A stretch of DNA of 64,000 bases. Origin: Pedobacter steynii. Lineage in GTDB: Bacteria; Bacteroidota; Bacteroidia; Sphingobacteriales; Sphingobacteriaceae. Positions 52,465 through 61,307 of this stretch are shown here, in pieces. A program made the translations under genes and the position numbers. The stretch lies in NCBI RefSeq assembly GCF_001721645.1, contig NZ_CP017141.1, forward strand, positions 4,774,001 through 4,838,000, read 5' to 3'. Within the stretch, counting starts at the first letter, position 1, and each line of letters starts with the position of its first letter. The notes below the pieces were generated by a model that saw only the letters and a program-made list of their open reading frames with translations, did no database searches and was not told where the DNA came from.

Positions 52465-53028
52465 ATGGAGCAGGATAAGTTGAAATTTCACTTTGATAAG
52501 CCGCCGGTATTGGAGTCAGAAAGGCTCTTGCTGCGTGAACAAACATTAGATGATGCCCCTGCATTGCTTAAAATGCGTAGTAATGAATTGGTTATGAAAT
52601 ACATTCCCAGACCTATGCCGAAATCTATTGAAGATGTTTATGAGTTTTTAGGTAAGGTACAGGAGGGATTTATGAAGCATGAAAACCTCGGTTGGGCAAT
52701 CACATTAAAAGACAATCCGGAATTACTGATTGGCCATATAGGCTATCAAAATTTTGATTGTGCGAATTTCAGGGCCGAGATTGGATATTTGCTGGATCCT
52801 GATGTTTGGGGAAAGGGGATTGCGGGAGAGGCCTTGACATTGGTTACTGATTTTGGTTTCCATACCCTTGGCCTGCATTCTATTTATGCGATTATAGATC
52901 CTGAAAATAAGGCCTCAGCAGCTCTTCTGCTTAAGTGTGGCTATGTTAAAGAAGCATATTTTAAGGAAGATTTCTATTACAATGGTCAATTCTTGGACAG
53001 TGAAGTTTATGGTAAAGTGAATGCCTGA
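52465..53028 (+). CDS. GNAT family (RimJ/RimL-type) N-acetyltransferase
   Basis: 187 residues. The typical start ESERLLLREQTLDDAPALLKMRSNELVM is followed by the acetyl-CoA-binding region EIGYLLDPDVWGKGIAGEALTLVTDFGF (G-x-G-x-A loop around residues 115-122) and IYAIIDPENKASAALLLKCGYVKEAYF. It transfers acetyl groups to protein N-termini, antibiotics or small amines. Its stop overlaps the start of the next gene by eight bases. The gap to metN (141 bases) holds divergent promoters. Confidence 0.92.
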   Translation: MEQDKLKFHFDKPPVLESERLLLREQTLDDAPALLKMRSNELVMKYIPRPMPKSIEDVYEFLGKVQEGFMKHENLGWAITLKDNPELLIGHIGYQNFDCANFRAEIGYLLDPDVWGKGIAGEALTLVTDFGFHTLGLHSIYAIIDPENKASAALLLKCGYVKEAYFKEDFYYNGQFLDSEVYGKVNA

Positions 53029-53497
53029 AATCCGGTTGGAAACGTATATCAATGCAGACATCCAGCTGGTGTTTGATTTATCAAGAAGTATTGATCTGCA
53101 TCAGATCTCGACGGCGGATACAAAGGAAAAGGCTGTGGGAGGACGACTTTCGGGATTAATTCTGATGGGAGAAGAAGTGACCTGGCAGGCGCGTCATTTT
53201 GGATTTGTTCAACAACTGAGTTCTCGGATAACAGCATTCAATGCACCGGAGTATTTTGTAGATGAGATGCAGCGTGGTGCATTTAAATCTTTTAAACATG
53301 AGCATATTTTTAGCGTAAATGGGCAGGGAACGATCATGATTGATGTGTTTTCGTATGTTTCTCCATTTTGGATTTTAGGAAAAATAGCGGATCATTTGTT
53401 CCTTAAAAGGTACATGAGAAACCTTTTGTTCAAAAGGAATTTAGTGATTAAAGAATATGCTGAAAATGGTATTGGGGCTGAACTTCTGCTCCGGTAA
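53021..53497 (+). CDS. SRPBCC/START-fold protein
   Basis: 158 residues, cytoplasmic. The beta-grip pattern is clear: IRLETYINADIQLVFDLSRSIDLHQISTA at the start, then GEEVTWQARHFGFVQQLSSRITAF, a central GAFKSFKHEHIFSV and a C-terminal helix RYMRNLLFKRNLVIKEYAE. SRPBCC proteins bind lipids or hydrophobic ligands; similar stand-alone proteins are often annotated as cell division inhibitor-like, with no proof. It overlaps the GNAT gene, so they are cotranscribed. Confidence 0.83.
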   Translation: MPEIRLETYINADIQLVFDLSRSIDLHQISTADTKEKAVGGRLSGLILMGEEVTWQARHFGFVQQLSSRITAFNAPEYFVDEMQRGAFKSFKHEHIFSVNGQGTIMIDVFSYVSPFWILGKIADHLFLKRYMRNLLFKRNLVIKEYAENGIGAELLLR

Positions 53498-53590
53498 CTT
53501 TCCAAAGATCTTCCCCGATTAAATTTTTTTTTATTTTCTGTAATCCTGCTCCGCCTTTCCTGACTAATTGGGAAATGGTAATTTGATTGT

Positions 53591-53794
53591 ATGATGCAAC
53601 AGAAAGAATTCTTAAAAAACATAAATGATAACCGGGGGATCATTTATAAGATCATCAATTTATATATCATCCTGACACTTATGCTTGTGGGCATCCCGCT
53701 GATGTATCTGGCAGAAAGAGCAAATAAGTTTGCATTTGGAAAATACATCGACAAGCTCACTGCACATCTTAAGGATATGGAGGCCTCTGTCTAA
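53591..53794 (+). pseudogene. Probable remnant joining an ECF sigma N-terminus to a membrane-protein C-terminus
   Basis: 67 residues. The first 25, MMQQKEFLKNINDNRGIIYKIINLY, closely resemble the start of Bacteroidota ECF sigma factors (region 2), but the sigma regions that should follow are missing. Instead a hydrophobic helix (IILTLMLVGIPLMYLAE) and a basic tail KYIDKLTAHLKDMEA follow, like the end of the small membrane protein normally encoded after such sigma genes. An in-frame deletion fusing the two is the simplest reading. It might still be expressed as a small membrane protein. Confidence 0.45.
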
Positions 53795-53915
53795 ATATTT
53801 TTTGATTCATTTGCTTCACAATTTGCAATTAAGCCCTGTTTTCAATAGTTTTAGAATCGCAATATCAATTTAATGCCTTAAAGGGACGATTTTATTCAGA
53901 TACTTATTTTATATA

Positions 53916-55169
53916 ATGAAGCTTCAGAAACTATTCTTAGTCATCACATTGACCTCATTTACAAGCCTTGCCTTTGCGCAGACGAGTGCGGAGTTAAAGC
54001 GGAATAAAGAAGCCATTCAGCGGGAAATCGAGTTGCTGCAAAAGAACCTGAACGAGACTTCCAGTAGTAAAAGGCTTACAATGGGGCAGATCCGTGCGGT
54101 AAATGCAAAGATCAGGCTGATGCAGAATAAAATTTCGATCATCAATTCAGAAGTAAAGAACCTGGATAATCAGATTCATGAAAACAGCAATGAAGTGCGT
54201 AGTCTGAAAGGACAGTTGGGGCAATTAAAAAAGGAATATGCAGGCATGATTCGTTTTGCGCAGCGAAACAAGAATTCCTATGATAAGATGATGTTTGTGT
54301 TTGCCTCTGAGGGCTTTAATCAAGCTTACAAGCGGATTAAATACCTTCAACAATTTGGTCAGTACCGTAAAAAACAAGCGGATTACCTTCAGGGCACTCA
54401 GAAAAATATAGAATATAAAATCGGTGTTCTGGATAAGAACCTAAAAGAAAAAAGTAACCTCTTGTCAGAACAGGAGCAGGAAAAGGTGAAACTGAGCAAA
54501 AACAAATCCGAACAATCGGTGATGTTAAATCAAATCAGTAAGCAGGAGAAACAATTCAAACAGGATCTTGCTGCGAGAAAAAGAAAGCAGGCGGATATCG
54601 ACAGGGCAATTAGAAATGCCATTCAAAGAGAGATCGAGATTGCGAGGAAGAAAGCGGAAGAAGAAGAGCGGCTTGCTGCCCAGAAAGCAGTTGCCGAAGG
54701 CCGGCCTGTTCCTGTTGCAAAAGAAAAAACCAATAGCAGTTACCTAACCGCCTCACCTGAAGCGGCTAAGCTTTCTGCAGGATTTGAAAATAACAGAGGC
54801 CGTTTGCCATGGCCGGTAGGTCAGTATTCTATTTTAGAACGCTTTGGTACCCACACTGAAGGTAGGGCCACCTACAATAATGATGGAATTAACATCCTGA
54901 CCGAAAACGGGGCTTCAGTTAAAGCCGTGTTTGAAGGAAAAGTATTGTTTGTCCGTGAACTTTACGGGACTTATATCGTCGCCATTCAGCATGGAGAGTA
55001 TTTTACGATCTATCAAAACCTGAAAACGGTGAGCGTTGCAAAGGGCGACAAAGTGGAGACCAAGCAAAGCTTAGGTGTGGTGGCTTCAAAAGAAGAAGGT
55101 CCTGTACTTCATTTTGAAATTATGCGCGGCCAGAATAAGCTTAATCCGGAAGCCTGGATCGCAAAATAA
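53916..55169 (+). CDS. EnvC-like murein hydrolase activator with degenerate LytM (M23) domain
   Basis: 417 residues with a signal peptide ending near residue 21 (FTSLAFAQ). Two long coiled-coil stretches run over about residues 24-110 and 150-270, and a LytM/M23 domain over about 300-417. The domain lacks catalytic residues: the H-x3-D pair is replaced in YNNDGINI, the HxH motif reads VLHFEI with the first His as Val, and YxHL reads YQNL. This loss is typical of EnvC, which activates amidases rather than cutting peptidoglycan itself. A role in daughter cell separation is inferred. Confidence 0.9.
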   Translation: MKLQKLFLVITLTSFTSLAFAQTSAELKRNKEAIQREIELLQKNLNETSSSKRLTMGQIRAVNAKIRLMQNKISIINSEVKNLDNQIHENSNEVRSLKGQLGQLKKEYAGMIRFAQRNKNSYDKMMFVFASEGFNQAYKRIKYLQQFGQYRKKQADYLQGTQKNIEYKIGVLDKNLKEKSNLLSEQEQEKVKLSKNKSEQSVMLNQISKQEKQFKQDLAARKRKQADIDRAIRNAIQREIEIARKKAEEEERLAAQKAVAEGRPVPVAKEKTNSSYLTASPEAAKLSAGFENNRGRLPWPVGQYSILERFGTHTEGRATYNNDGINILTENGASVKAVFEGKVLFVRELYGTYIVAIQHGEYFTIYQNLKTVSVAKGDKVETKQSLGVVASKEEGPVLHFEIMRGQNKLNPEAWIAK

Positions 55170-55264
55170 CAGCAATATTTCTTAGAATTTTCATTTAGAT
55201 GTCATAACATCTAACATTGACCTTCATACTGACCAAAAGTGTATAGGAAGTCAGATGTTAGCTT

Positions 55265-55272
55265 TATCTTTG
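55265..55272 (+). promoter_or_regulatory. Candidate -7 box of the DUF5686 gene
   Basis: TATCTTTG is a perfect TAnnTTTG match 182 bases before the ATG at 55455, without a clear TTTG at -33. If used, the gene has an unusually long leader of about 175 bases, in which I see no recognisable riboswitch. Confidence 0.3.
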
Positions 55273-55454
55273 GGCACGCTCTACAACTTAATCTATTCAG
55301 TATTAAATAAGTTAACCGGAATCGTGTACATATTCTATCCATTATCTGTAATAGTTAGCACTATTGCCATAGCCCATCATAACCTTTCTCTGAAAGAGAG
55401 AAGGCCCGCTCTTGTTTTTGAATTGTTTCATTTCCTAAAGAAATAAGGTTCATT

Positions 55455-58022
55455 ATGAGACGACAACTTAAAACATCTATCTGCATGCTGACCTTGTTCC
55501 TGACATTGGCTTTTACTGCCGTTGCCCAGGCACAGCAAACAACAGTCAGTGGTACGGTTACTGATGCCAGCACTAAAGAAACATTGCCTTACGTTTCTTA
55601 TTTGATTACAGGAACTACTCTTGGTGGGAGAACTGATGCCGATGGAAAGTTCAGCATCAGCATCAATGGTAATTATACTGCTTTGAAGTTCAGCTACGTA
55701 GGATATAAGCCGCTTACTAAGGTGATTAAAATAGGTACTGCGCAGGTTGTAAACGTTCAGTTGCAGCCTGAGGCAATGCTGATGAACGAAGTGGTGATTA
55801 CAGCCGGTAAAAAACCAAGGTACAGAAATAAAGAAAATCCTGCTGTAGAGCTGATCAGAAAGGTGATTGCCAATAAGACAAAAAACAGAATGGAGCATTA
55901 CGACTTCGTTGAATATCAGAAATATGAACGGATGATGTTCTCATTAAGCAATCTTTCAGATAAATTCAGAAACAAGCGGATGTTCCGTAATTATCAGTTC
56001 TTATTTCAGGAACAGGATTCAACCAAAATCGGAGGAAAGAATGTACTTCCGGTTTTTCAGCAGGAAAAACTCAGCAATAATTATTTCAAAAAAAGCCCGG
56101 AAAAAACAAAAACAGTTGTCATTGCAGATAAAAGGGTAAATTTTGACGAGCGTTTTATCGATAATCAGGGCTTAAGTACTTACTTTGACCGGATGTATCA
56201 GGATATTGATATCTATGATAATAATATTTCAGTAGTAAGTAACCAACTGCTTAGTCCTATTGCCGATGGGGCACCTGGTTTTTATAAGTTCTTCATTACG
56301 GATACCATCAAAAATCATAACCCTCAATTGGTGGAACTGGCTTTTACCCCGAGAAACAATACTGATCTTTTGTTTGAAGGAAAGCTGTATGTAACCTTAG
56401 ACGGTAACTATGCCATTCAAAATGCTTATCTGACGGTCAATAAGAACATTAACCTGAACTTTGTAAGGGCTTTGGAAGCAAAGCTTGATTTTGAGAAAAA
56501 TCCTGACGAGCGTTATCATTTGAGTAAAAGCAACCTGATTGTTGATTTCGGACTGAGCAAGAAAAGCGGCAGTGGATTTACAGGGGAGCGGACAGTAACT
56601 TTTAAAGATTTTAAGGTCAATAACCCACTTCCTGATACGACTTACAGGGGTGCAGGGCAATTGGTCGTTGTTCCTGATGCAGATAAAAGATCAGAGCAGT
56701 TCTGGGCAAATAACCGACCTGAACCTCTGAGTGCTGGAAATATGAAAGTCTACGGCAACCTGGATACTTTACAATCCATTCCTTCCTTTAAAAGGACGAT
56801 GGATGTAGTTACCCTGTTCTTTGCCGGTTATAAAGATTTTGGGCCATTTGAAATGGGACCGGTTAATACTTTTTACAGTTTTAACGGCGTAGAAGGTTTT
56901 CGGCTTCGTCTTGGAGGACGGACAACACCATCATTGAGTAAACGATATTATTTCGAAACTTATGCTGCTTATGGGTTTAAAGACGATAAGTGGAAATACT
57001 TCTTAAGTGGGACTTATTCTTTAAACAATAAATCCATCTACGCTTTCCCACAGAATTACCTCAGGGCCAGCTTTCAAAGGGATACTAAAATTCCAGGTCA
57101 GGAATTACAATTTGTTCAGGAAGACAATTTCCTGCTTTCTTTCAAAAGAGGAGAGAACAATATGATGCTTTACAATGATTTCTACAGGCTTGATTATGTA
57201 CATGAGTTTGAGAATCATTTTTCTTATACACTTGGCCTTAGGAAATGGCAGCAGACGCCTGCCGGATCGCTGTACTTTAGCAACTATCCTGACAATGGCA
57301 TCCTTGGCCGGATCCAGCAGATCAGTACTTCTGAGATCAGCTTAGGCCTGCGTTATGCCCCACATGAAAAGTTCTATCAGGGTAAGATATACAGAACACC
57401 GATTGTCGACCGTTTCCCGGTATTTAATCTCCGTTATACTGCCGGGATAAAAGGCGTATTGGGTGGTGAATACAACTATCATAACTTCATGGGAAGTGTA
57501 GACAAGCGTTTTTATCTTTCACAGCTGGGTTATGCCGATGTAACGGTAGAGGGGGCTTATATCGTTGGAAAAGTACCTTTTCCTCTGTTAGCAATTCACC
57601 GGGCAAATCAGACTTATGCTTATCAGCTTAATTCTTACAACCTGATGAATTTCATGGAATTTGTAAGTGACCATTATGCAAGTGTTAATATCGATCAGAA
57701 CTTTAACGGTTTTTTCTTTAATAAGATCCCTTTGCTTAAGAAATTAAAGTTAAGGGAAGTTGCTTCGTTTAAGGTCTTGTTTGGCGGCTTACGTGATGAA
57801 AATAATCCGGCCTTGAATCCGGGATCTATGCAGTTTGTACGGAATGAAAATGGATTGACAGTTACCAATTCTCTCAATAGAGATCCCTATATGGAAGGTA
57901 GTGTTGGGGTAGGAAATATCTTCAAAGTGTTAAGAGTCGACGCAGTAAAAAGATTCAGCTACCTGAATAATCCGGAAGTATCCAGCTGGGGTATCCGGGC
58001 AAGGGTTAAGTTTGATTTCTAA
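55455..58022 (+). CDS. DUF5686 and carboxypeptidase-like regulatory domain outer membrane protein
   Basis: 855 residues. Signal peptide to about residue 27 (FTAVAQAQQ), then a carboxypeptidase-regulatory-like beta-sandwich at 30-115 (VSGTVTDASTKETLPYVSYLI, LKFSYVGYKPLTKVI, VVNVQLQP), then the DUF5686 region, about 650 residues ending in a barrel-like string of aromatic strands (RFSYLNNPEVSSWGIRARVKFDF) with terminal Phe. These large Bacteroidota proteins are probably outer membrane barrels of unknown role. It is followed by a strong terminator, and a TetR gene starts beyond it. Confidence 0.88.
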   Translation: MRRQLKTSICMLTLFLTLAFTAVAQAQQTTVSGTVTDASTKETLPYVSYLITGTTLGGRTDADGKFSISINGNYTALKFSYVGYKPLTKVIKIGTAQVVNVQLQPEAMLMNEVVITAGKKPRYRNKENPAVELIRKVIANKTKNRMEHYDFVEYQKYERMMFSLSNLSDKFRNKRMFRNYQFLFQEQDSTKIGGKNVLPVFQQEKLSNNYFKKSPEKTKTVVIADKRVNFDERFIDNQGLSTYFDRMYQDIDIYDNNISVVSNQLLSPIADGAPGFYKFFITDTIKNHNPQLVELAFTPRNNTDLLFEGKLYVTLDGNYAIQNAYLTVNKNINLNFVRALEAKLDFEKNPDERYHLSKSNLIVDFGLSKKSGSGFTGERTVTFKDFKVNNPLPDTTYRGAGQLVVVPDADKRSEQFWANNRPEPLSAGNMKVYGNLDTLQSIPSFKRTMDVVTLFFAGYKDFGPFEMGPVNTFYSFNGVEGFRLRLGGRTTPSLSKRYYFETYAAYGFKDDKWKYFLSGTYSLNNKSIYAFPQNYLRASFQRDTKIPGQELQFVQEDNFLLSFKRGENNMMLYNDFYRLDYVHEFENHFSYTLGLRKWQQTPAGSLYFSNYPDNGILGRIQQISTSEISLGLRYAPHEKFYQGKIYRTPIVDRFPVFNLRYTAGIKGVLGGEYNYHNFMGSVDKRFYLSQLGYADVTVEGAYIVGKVPFPLLAIHRANQTYAYQLNSYNLMNFMEFVSDHYASVNIDQNFNGFFFNKIPLLKKLKLREVASFKVLFGGLRDENNPALNPGSMQFVRNENGLTVTNSLNRDPYMEGSVGVGNIFKVLRVDAVKRFSYLNNPEVSSWGIRARVKFDF

Positions 58023-58059
58023 ACAACCTGCTTGTTTAATGAGCATACAATTCCTGAAG

Positions 58060-58090
58060 CACCCTGAAGTAATCCTTCAGGGTGTTTTTG
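58060..58090 (+). terminator. Intrinsic terminator of the DUF5686 gene
   Basis: A perfect 10-base stem, CACCCTGAAG and CTTCAGGGTG, with a 5-base loop is followed by TTTTTG. The last four bases of this T tract also form the -33 element of the next promoter. Confidence 0.9.
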
Positions 58091-58119
58091 TGAAGAGGTT
58101 TCTTTTTCGTCTATCTTTG
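58087..58119 (+). promoter_or_regulatory. Bacteroidota-type promoter of the TetR gene at 58146
   Basis: TTTG (58087-58090), a 21-base spacer, and TATCTTTG (58112-58119), a perfect TAnnTTTG. The spacing equals that of the other TetR promoter at 61257-61289. Confidence 0.7.
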
Positions 58120-58145
58120 TATTCATACATCAAGCGGAACCAGGC

Positions 58146-58757
58146 ATGGCGAAAACAGAGAAAACAGATCACTCTACTGAAGATAAAATTAAGGTGGCCG
58201 CAGCTAAAGTCTTTATCAGTAAAGGATTTGCTGCCGCCAGGACCAGAGATATTGCGGAAGAAGCAGGAATCAATCTGGCTTTGCTTAATTATTATTTCCG
58301 TAGCAAAGAGAAGTTGTTTGATATCGTAATGATCGAAAGCCTGCAAAAGCTCCTGGTAGGGGTGAGGGATATTTTGAATGATGTAAATAGTTCATTGACT
58401 GAGAAAATAACTTTTCTAACCAACCACTACCTCAATCTGCTGAAAAACGATACTGATCTTCCCTTATTTGTCTTGAACGAAATCAGGGCGAACCCGCTCA
58501 TATTGGAAGCCAATATAGAAGTGAAGGAGATTTTTTTACAATCCAATTTTTATCAACAGCTTGAAGCCAAGACTAAAGGAAAAGTAGAGCCGGTTCATTT
58601 CGTGATGAACATCGCAGGTCTGATCTTTTTTCCATTTGTATTGAATCCACTTTTAAATGGTATAAGAGGAGAAAGTAAAGAAGGATTTGCAGCGTTGATG
58701 GAGGAACGTAAAAATAGGATTCCGCTCTGGATCGATGCCATGCTGAAAACGGACTAA
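58146..58757 (+). CDS. TetR/AcrR family transcriptional regulator
   Basis: 203 residues. The N-terminal HTH covers about residues 10-58 (DKIKVAAAKVFISKGFAAARTRDIAEEAGINLALLNYYFRSKEKLFDIV, seen in full but not quoted further). The C-terminal helical domain with NPLLNGIRGESKEGF is the ligand and dimer part, with unknown ligand. No divergent target gene lies upstream; the downstream DUF4833-like gene on the same strand is a possible but unproven target. Confidence 0.92.
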   Translation: MAKTEKTDHSTEDKIKVAAAKVFISKGFAAARTRDIAEEAGINLALLNYYFRSKEKLFDIVMIESLQKLLVGVRDILNDVNSSLTEKITFLTNHYLNLLKNDTDLPLFVLNEIRANPLILEANIEVKEIFLQSNFYQQLEAKTKGKVEPVHFVMNIAGLIFFPFVLNPLLNGIRGESKEGFAALMEERKNRIPLWIDAMLKTD

Positions 58758-58981
58758 CATTTCTTATAAATGTTTTAATCAAATGATTAAAACAAATTAG
58801 TAAATTAAAGTTATATATCATATTACCAGCTTATTATTGTTTTTATATGATGTATTAGTTTATGATAGTCTAGTCATTTCCATAGCTGATTATAAAATGA
58901 CAGGATCTGATATTTTGACAATCCTCTGGATAAGTTGCTTCATGAAATATCTAGCTTTGCATAAGTATTAAAATCATTTTT

Positions 58982-59554
58982 ATGAAACGTGTTAAAGTAA
59001 TCGGCAGACTGGTTCTGGTGTTGATGTTATTGGGTACATTCTCTTCTGTTATTGCTCAAACTGTTGATAGAAGTGATCCTTCTCCCTTAAAATTCCCGAC
59101 TCCCAAAGGAATCAAAAACCAGTTGTTTTATCTTCAGAGAGATCCAAATACCAATACCATTATTTGTGAACTTAACCTGGATGATAAAGGACAGGTGAAT
59201 AGAAAGGAACCCATCCTGGTTTATTGGCTTCGCTTCGGTGAAAAAGGAGAGAAAAAAGACCTGAACTACATTCAGCGAAAATTTGCTTATGGTATTCAGG
59301 CAAAGGAAATCGCCAAAAACCAATTCGAACTTCGTTTTGTTTCTCATAAAAAGATTCCGATGTACCTCATGGAATCAAATGAAGACCATAAATTCCATGT
59401 ATACGTAACGGTAAACAATAAGAAAATTGAACTGGATAAGATCTTTTTGAGAATTGAAGGCGGTTCTTTCTGGTTGCCAAATGTAAAGTACGTAGAGCTT
59501 ACCGGAACGAATACAGCCAATAATACCCGTGTCGTAGAAAGAATTAAGGTCTAA
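58982..59554 (+). CDS. DUF4833-type exported protein
   Basis: 190 residues with a signal peptide ending near residue 25 (GTFSSVIAQT). The mature part has two halves of beta strands (LFYLQRDPNTNTIICELNLDD, EPILVYWLRFGEKGEKK, KIPMYLMESNEDHKFHVYVTVNN, KKIELDKIFLRIEGG) which I believe match DUF4833, with moderate certainty. No catalytic set is apparent. A TAGCTTTG box (58952-58959) lies 22 bases before the ATG. The 224-base gap upstream is AT-rich and shows no gene. Confidence 0.68.
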   Translation: MKRVKVIGRLVLVLMLLGTFSSVIAQTVDRSDPSPLKFPTPKGIKNQLFYLQRDPNTNTIICELNLDDKGQVNRKEPILVYWLRFGEKGEKKDLNYIQRKFAYGIQAKEIAKNQFELRFVSHKKIPMYLMESNEDHKFHVYVTVNNKKIELDKIFLRIEGGSFWLPNVKYVELTGTNTANNTRVVERIKV

Positions 59555-59560
59555 AGCTGC

Positions 59561-59592
59561 GATAGCCGGTTTGTGTTTCTACCGGTATTTTT
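59561..59592 (+). terminator. Weak hairpin with T tract after the DUF4833-type gene
   Basis: CCGGT pairs with ACCGG, extended by ATA and TAT with a bulge, around a 10-base loop, then TTTTTAT. It is a modest but plausible terminator. Confidence 0.4.
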
Positions 59593-59678
59593 ATTCTGTT
59601 TACCGATATAATCCGGTGATATAGCTCCCGGACATTGCCCTGCATGAGTAATCCCGGTAGTTTTGAAGAAAAAAGAAT

Positions 59679-60065
59679 ATGGAAACGCTAACTGAAAACA
59701 AAAAAATTAATCGTCATATCACTGCGGGTATCATCATCATCGCACTTGGATCTCTCCTAATGCTGGATAATCTGGGAATTAACGTTCCACATTGGATTCT
59801 GTCCTGGCATACCGTAATGCTTGCAATTGGTCTGATGATTGGCTACCGTAAAGATTTCAAGGTATCCGGATGGGTTGTCCTGGTAATCATTGGTGGAATC
59901 TATACCCTCAAAGATATCGCCTTCTTCGATCTCTCGAGATTTACCAGTGCATTGGTGCTGATTGGGCTTGGAGTGTATTTACTTTTAAAACCCAACAATA
60001 AATCTGCTTTCTGGAATTTTAGTGATAAAAAACCAATCGATTTTGAACACAAGAACAAAGCATAA
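59679..60065 (+). CDS. LiaI/LiaF-like transmembrane protein (DUF5668 type)
   Basis: 128 residues with four hydrophobic segments: HITAGIIIIALGSLLMLDNLGINVP (the hallmark GxxLLxxNLG-like segment), WHTVMLAIGLMIGY, VSGWVVLVIIGGIYTLKD and FTSALVLIGLGVYLLLKP. This is the LiaI-LiaF-like membrane region found in envelope stress proteins. It has no cell-wall-active sensor domain. TAGTTTTG (59658-59665) with ATTG 20 bases upstream is a candidate promoter. Confidence 0.8.
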   Translation: METLTENKKINRHITAGIIIIALGSLLMLDNLGINVPHWILSWHTVMLAIGLMIGYRKDFKVSGWVVLVIIGGIYTLKDIAFFDLSRFTSALVLIGLGVYLLLKPNNKSAFWNFSDKKPIDFEHKNKA

Positions 60066-60096
60066 AAAACGCCCTGCAAGTCTCGACTTGCAAGGC
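60064..60096 (-). other. Orphan hairpin with T tract on the minus strand
   Basis: TGCAAGTC and GACTTGCA with a two-base loop, extended by GCC/GGC, are preceded on the plus strand by six A. It would terminate minus-strand transcription, but no minus-strand gene is near. On the plus strand it may just protect the 3' end of the LiaI-like message. Confidence 0.3.
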
Positions 60097-60331
60097 ATCA
60101 CTATTAACCCCCCGGTATAATATTATTAAATTGATGAATAAGCATTGGTCGTTTTCATCATAGTTTTAAATTAGCTAAAAAAGTCTGAATGAATCATTTT
60201 TTCTATGTTCATTTTCTATTCATTTTTTCTGCTGGGATGTAAACCAATTGGAAAAACAAATTGCGTTTAAGTGTTGCTGTTTTAAAATAAAATTGCAAAA
60301 TTTATACAAATTAACCAAATTAAATCATCCT

Positions 60332-61216
60332 ATGAATAAACAGTGTTTAATTACCCTATTTGCCGGACTGGCTTTTAGCGCATGCGAAAAGGGAATTACA
60401 GGTGCCATCAAGTCAACTGAGGTACAGGAAAAAAAATCAAATTCTGCTGCTGCAGTTCTGGCCCCAGGAGTAAGCTTAAAGGCCGACGGGCCGGGTGGAA
60501 CCTATAGTCTGATCAATAGTGTTTTGGGAGGCAATGCCTGCGAAGTTCCAGATTGTGTCCATCCTCAGGACCACATCACAGAAATATTTGATACAAACTT
60601 AAATACAAATGTCTTTGTATTTTCAGCACATGTTACTCCGGATAATGACCGTTGTCAGAGCTTCGACCGTCAACGTACGGAAATAAAAACCTATAATGCA
60701 TCACCGGATCACCTTAAAGCAACCAATGGAGAGACAGTAACCTATCGCTGGAAATTTAAATTAGATGCCGGTTTTCAGGCCTCGTCCAGTTTTACTCACC
60801 TTCATCAGATTAAAGCTGTAGACGGTGATGATTCCATCCCATTGATTACCCTTTCTGCCCGTTACGGAGCAAATAATAGCGATAAAATTGAACTTATTCA
60901 TGTCAACTCCTCTGGAACCACTACCAAAGTGAAGCTGGCCAACCTTTCTTTATTCCGGGGAAACTGGGTGGAGGTGATCGAGAAAATAACCTTTGGAAGC
61001 AACGGCAAATATGATATATCAGTTAAAAAAATAAGTGACGGTACCGAATTACTTGCTTATAGCAATCCAGATATGTATTTATGGCGTACAGGTGCTTCAT
61101 TTTGCCGTCCAAAATGGGGAATATATCGTAGTCTAAACAATTCAGTACGGTTGAGAAACGAGGAAGTCCGCTTTGCTGATTTTTGTATTGCAGAAGGGAC
61201 CGCAATCTGTCAGTAG
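60332..61216 (+). CDS. Polysaccharide lyase-like (heparin lyase I / jelly-roll) lipoprotein
   Basis: 294 residues from the ATG at 60332, which begins a lipoprotein signal (ITLFAGLAFSACEKG, Cys at 18). An earlier in-frame ATG would put a Cys- and Phe-rich stretch before it and is rejected. The mature protein is a concanavalin-like jelly roll: SFDRQRTEIKTY with the basic QRTE(I)K motif, ETVTYRWKFKLDAGFQ, SSSFTHLHQIKAVDGDD, and WGIYRS. This pattern is that of polysaccharide-lyase-like or glucanase-like proteins. It contains several Cys (for instance in GGNACEVPDCVH), which may form disulfides. The substrate is unknown. Confidence 0.7.
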   Translation: MNKQCLITLFAGLAFSACEKGITGAIKSTEVQEKKSNSAAAVLAPGVSLKADGPGGTYSLINSVLGGNACEVPDCVHPQDHITEIFDTNLNTNVFVFSAHVTPDNDRCQSFDRQRTEIKTYNASPDHLKATNGETVTYRWKFKLDAGFQASSSFTHLHQIKAVDGDDSIPLITLSARYGANNSDKIELIHVNSSGTTTKVKLANLSLFRGNWVEVIEKITFGSNGKYDISVKKISDGTELLAYSNPDMYLWRTGASFCRPKWGIYRSLNNSVRLRNEEVRFADFCIAEGTAICQ

Positions 61217-61256
61217 TCTCTCAGATTTAACATCATATTTTTATTTGAAGGAATTA

Positions 61257-61289
61257 TTTGGATTTACTGAACACCATTCAGTATATTTG
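61257..61289 (+). promoter_or_regulatory. TetR gene promoter with operator palindrome between -33 and -7
   Basis: TTTG (61257-61260), a 21-base spacer and TATATTTG (61282-61289) form a perfect promoter. The spacer carries TACTGAA-N5-TTCAGTA (61265-61283), a perfect 7-5-7 palindrome, where a bound TetR dimer would block RNA polymerase. Related sequences occur twice before tolC. Confidence 0.8.
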
Positions 61290-61307
61290 CAGTGTTAGTA
61301 TTTAGCT

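Noticed and set aside
55204..55260. Inverted repeat TAACATCT ... AGATGTTA in the same leader region
   Set aside because: The arms are only 8 bases with a 41-base interval in AT-rich DNA; chance is a sufficient explanation.
55255..55446. 63-codon hydrophobic frame before the DUF5686 gene
   Set aside because: A perfect TAnnTTTG box lies within its first codons, so the likely transcript would start after its ATG; no ribosome site is seen. It is more likely leader sequence.
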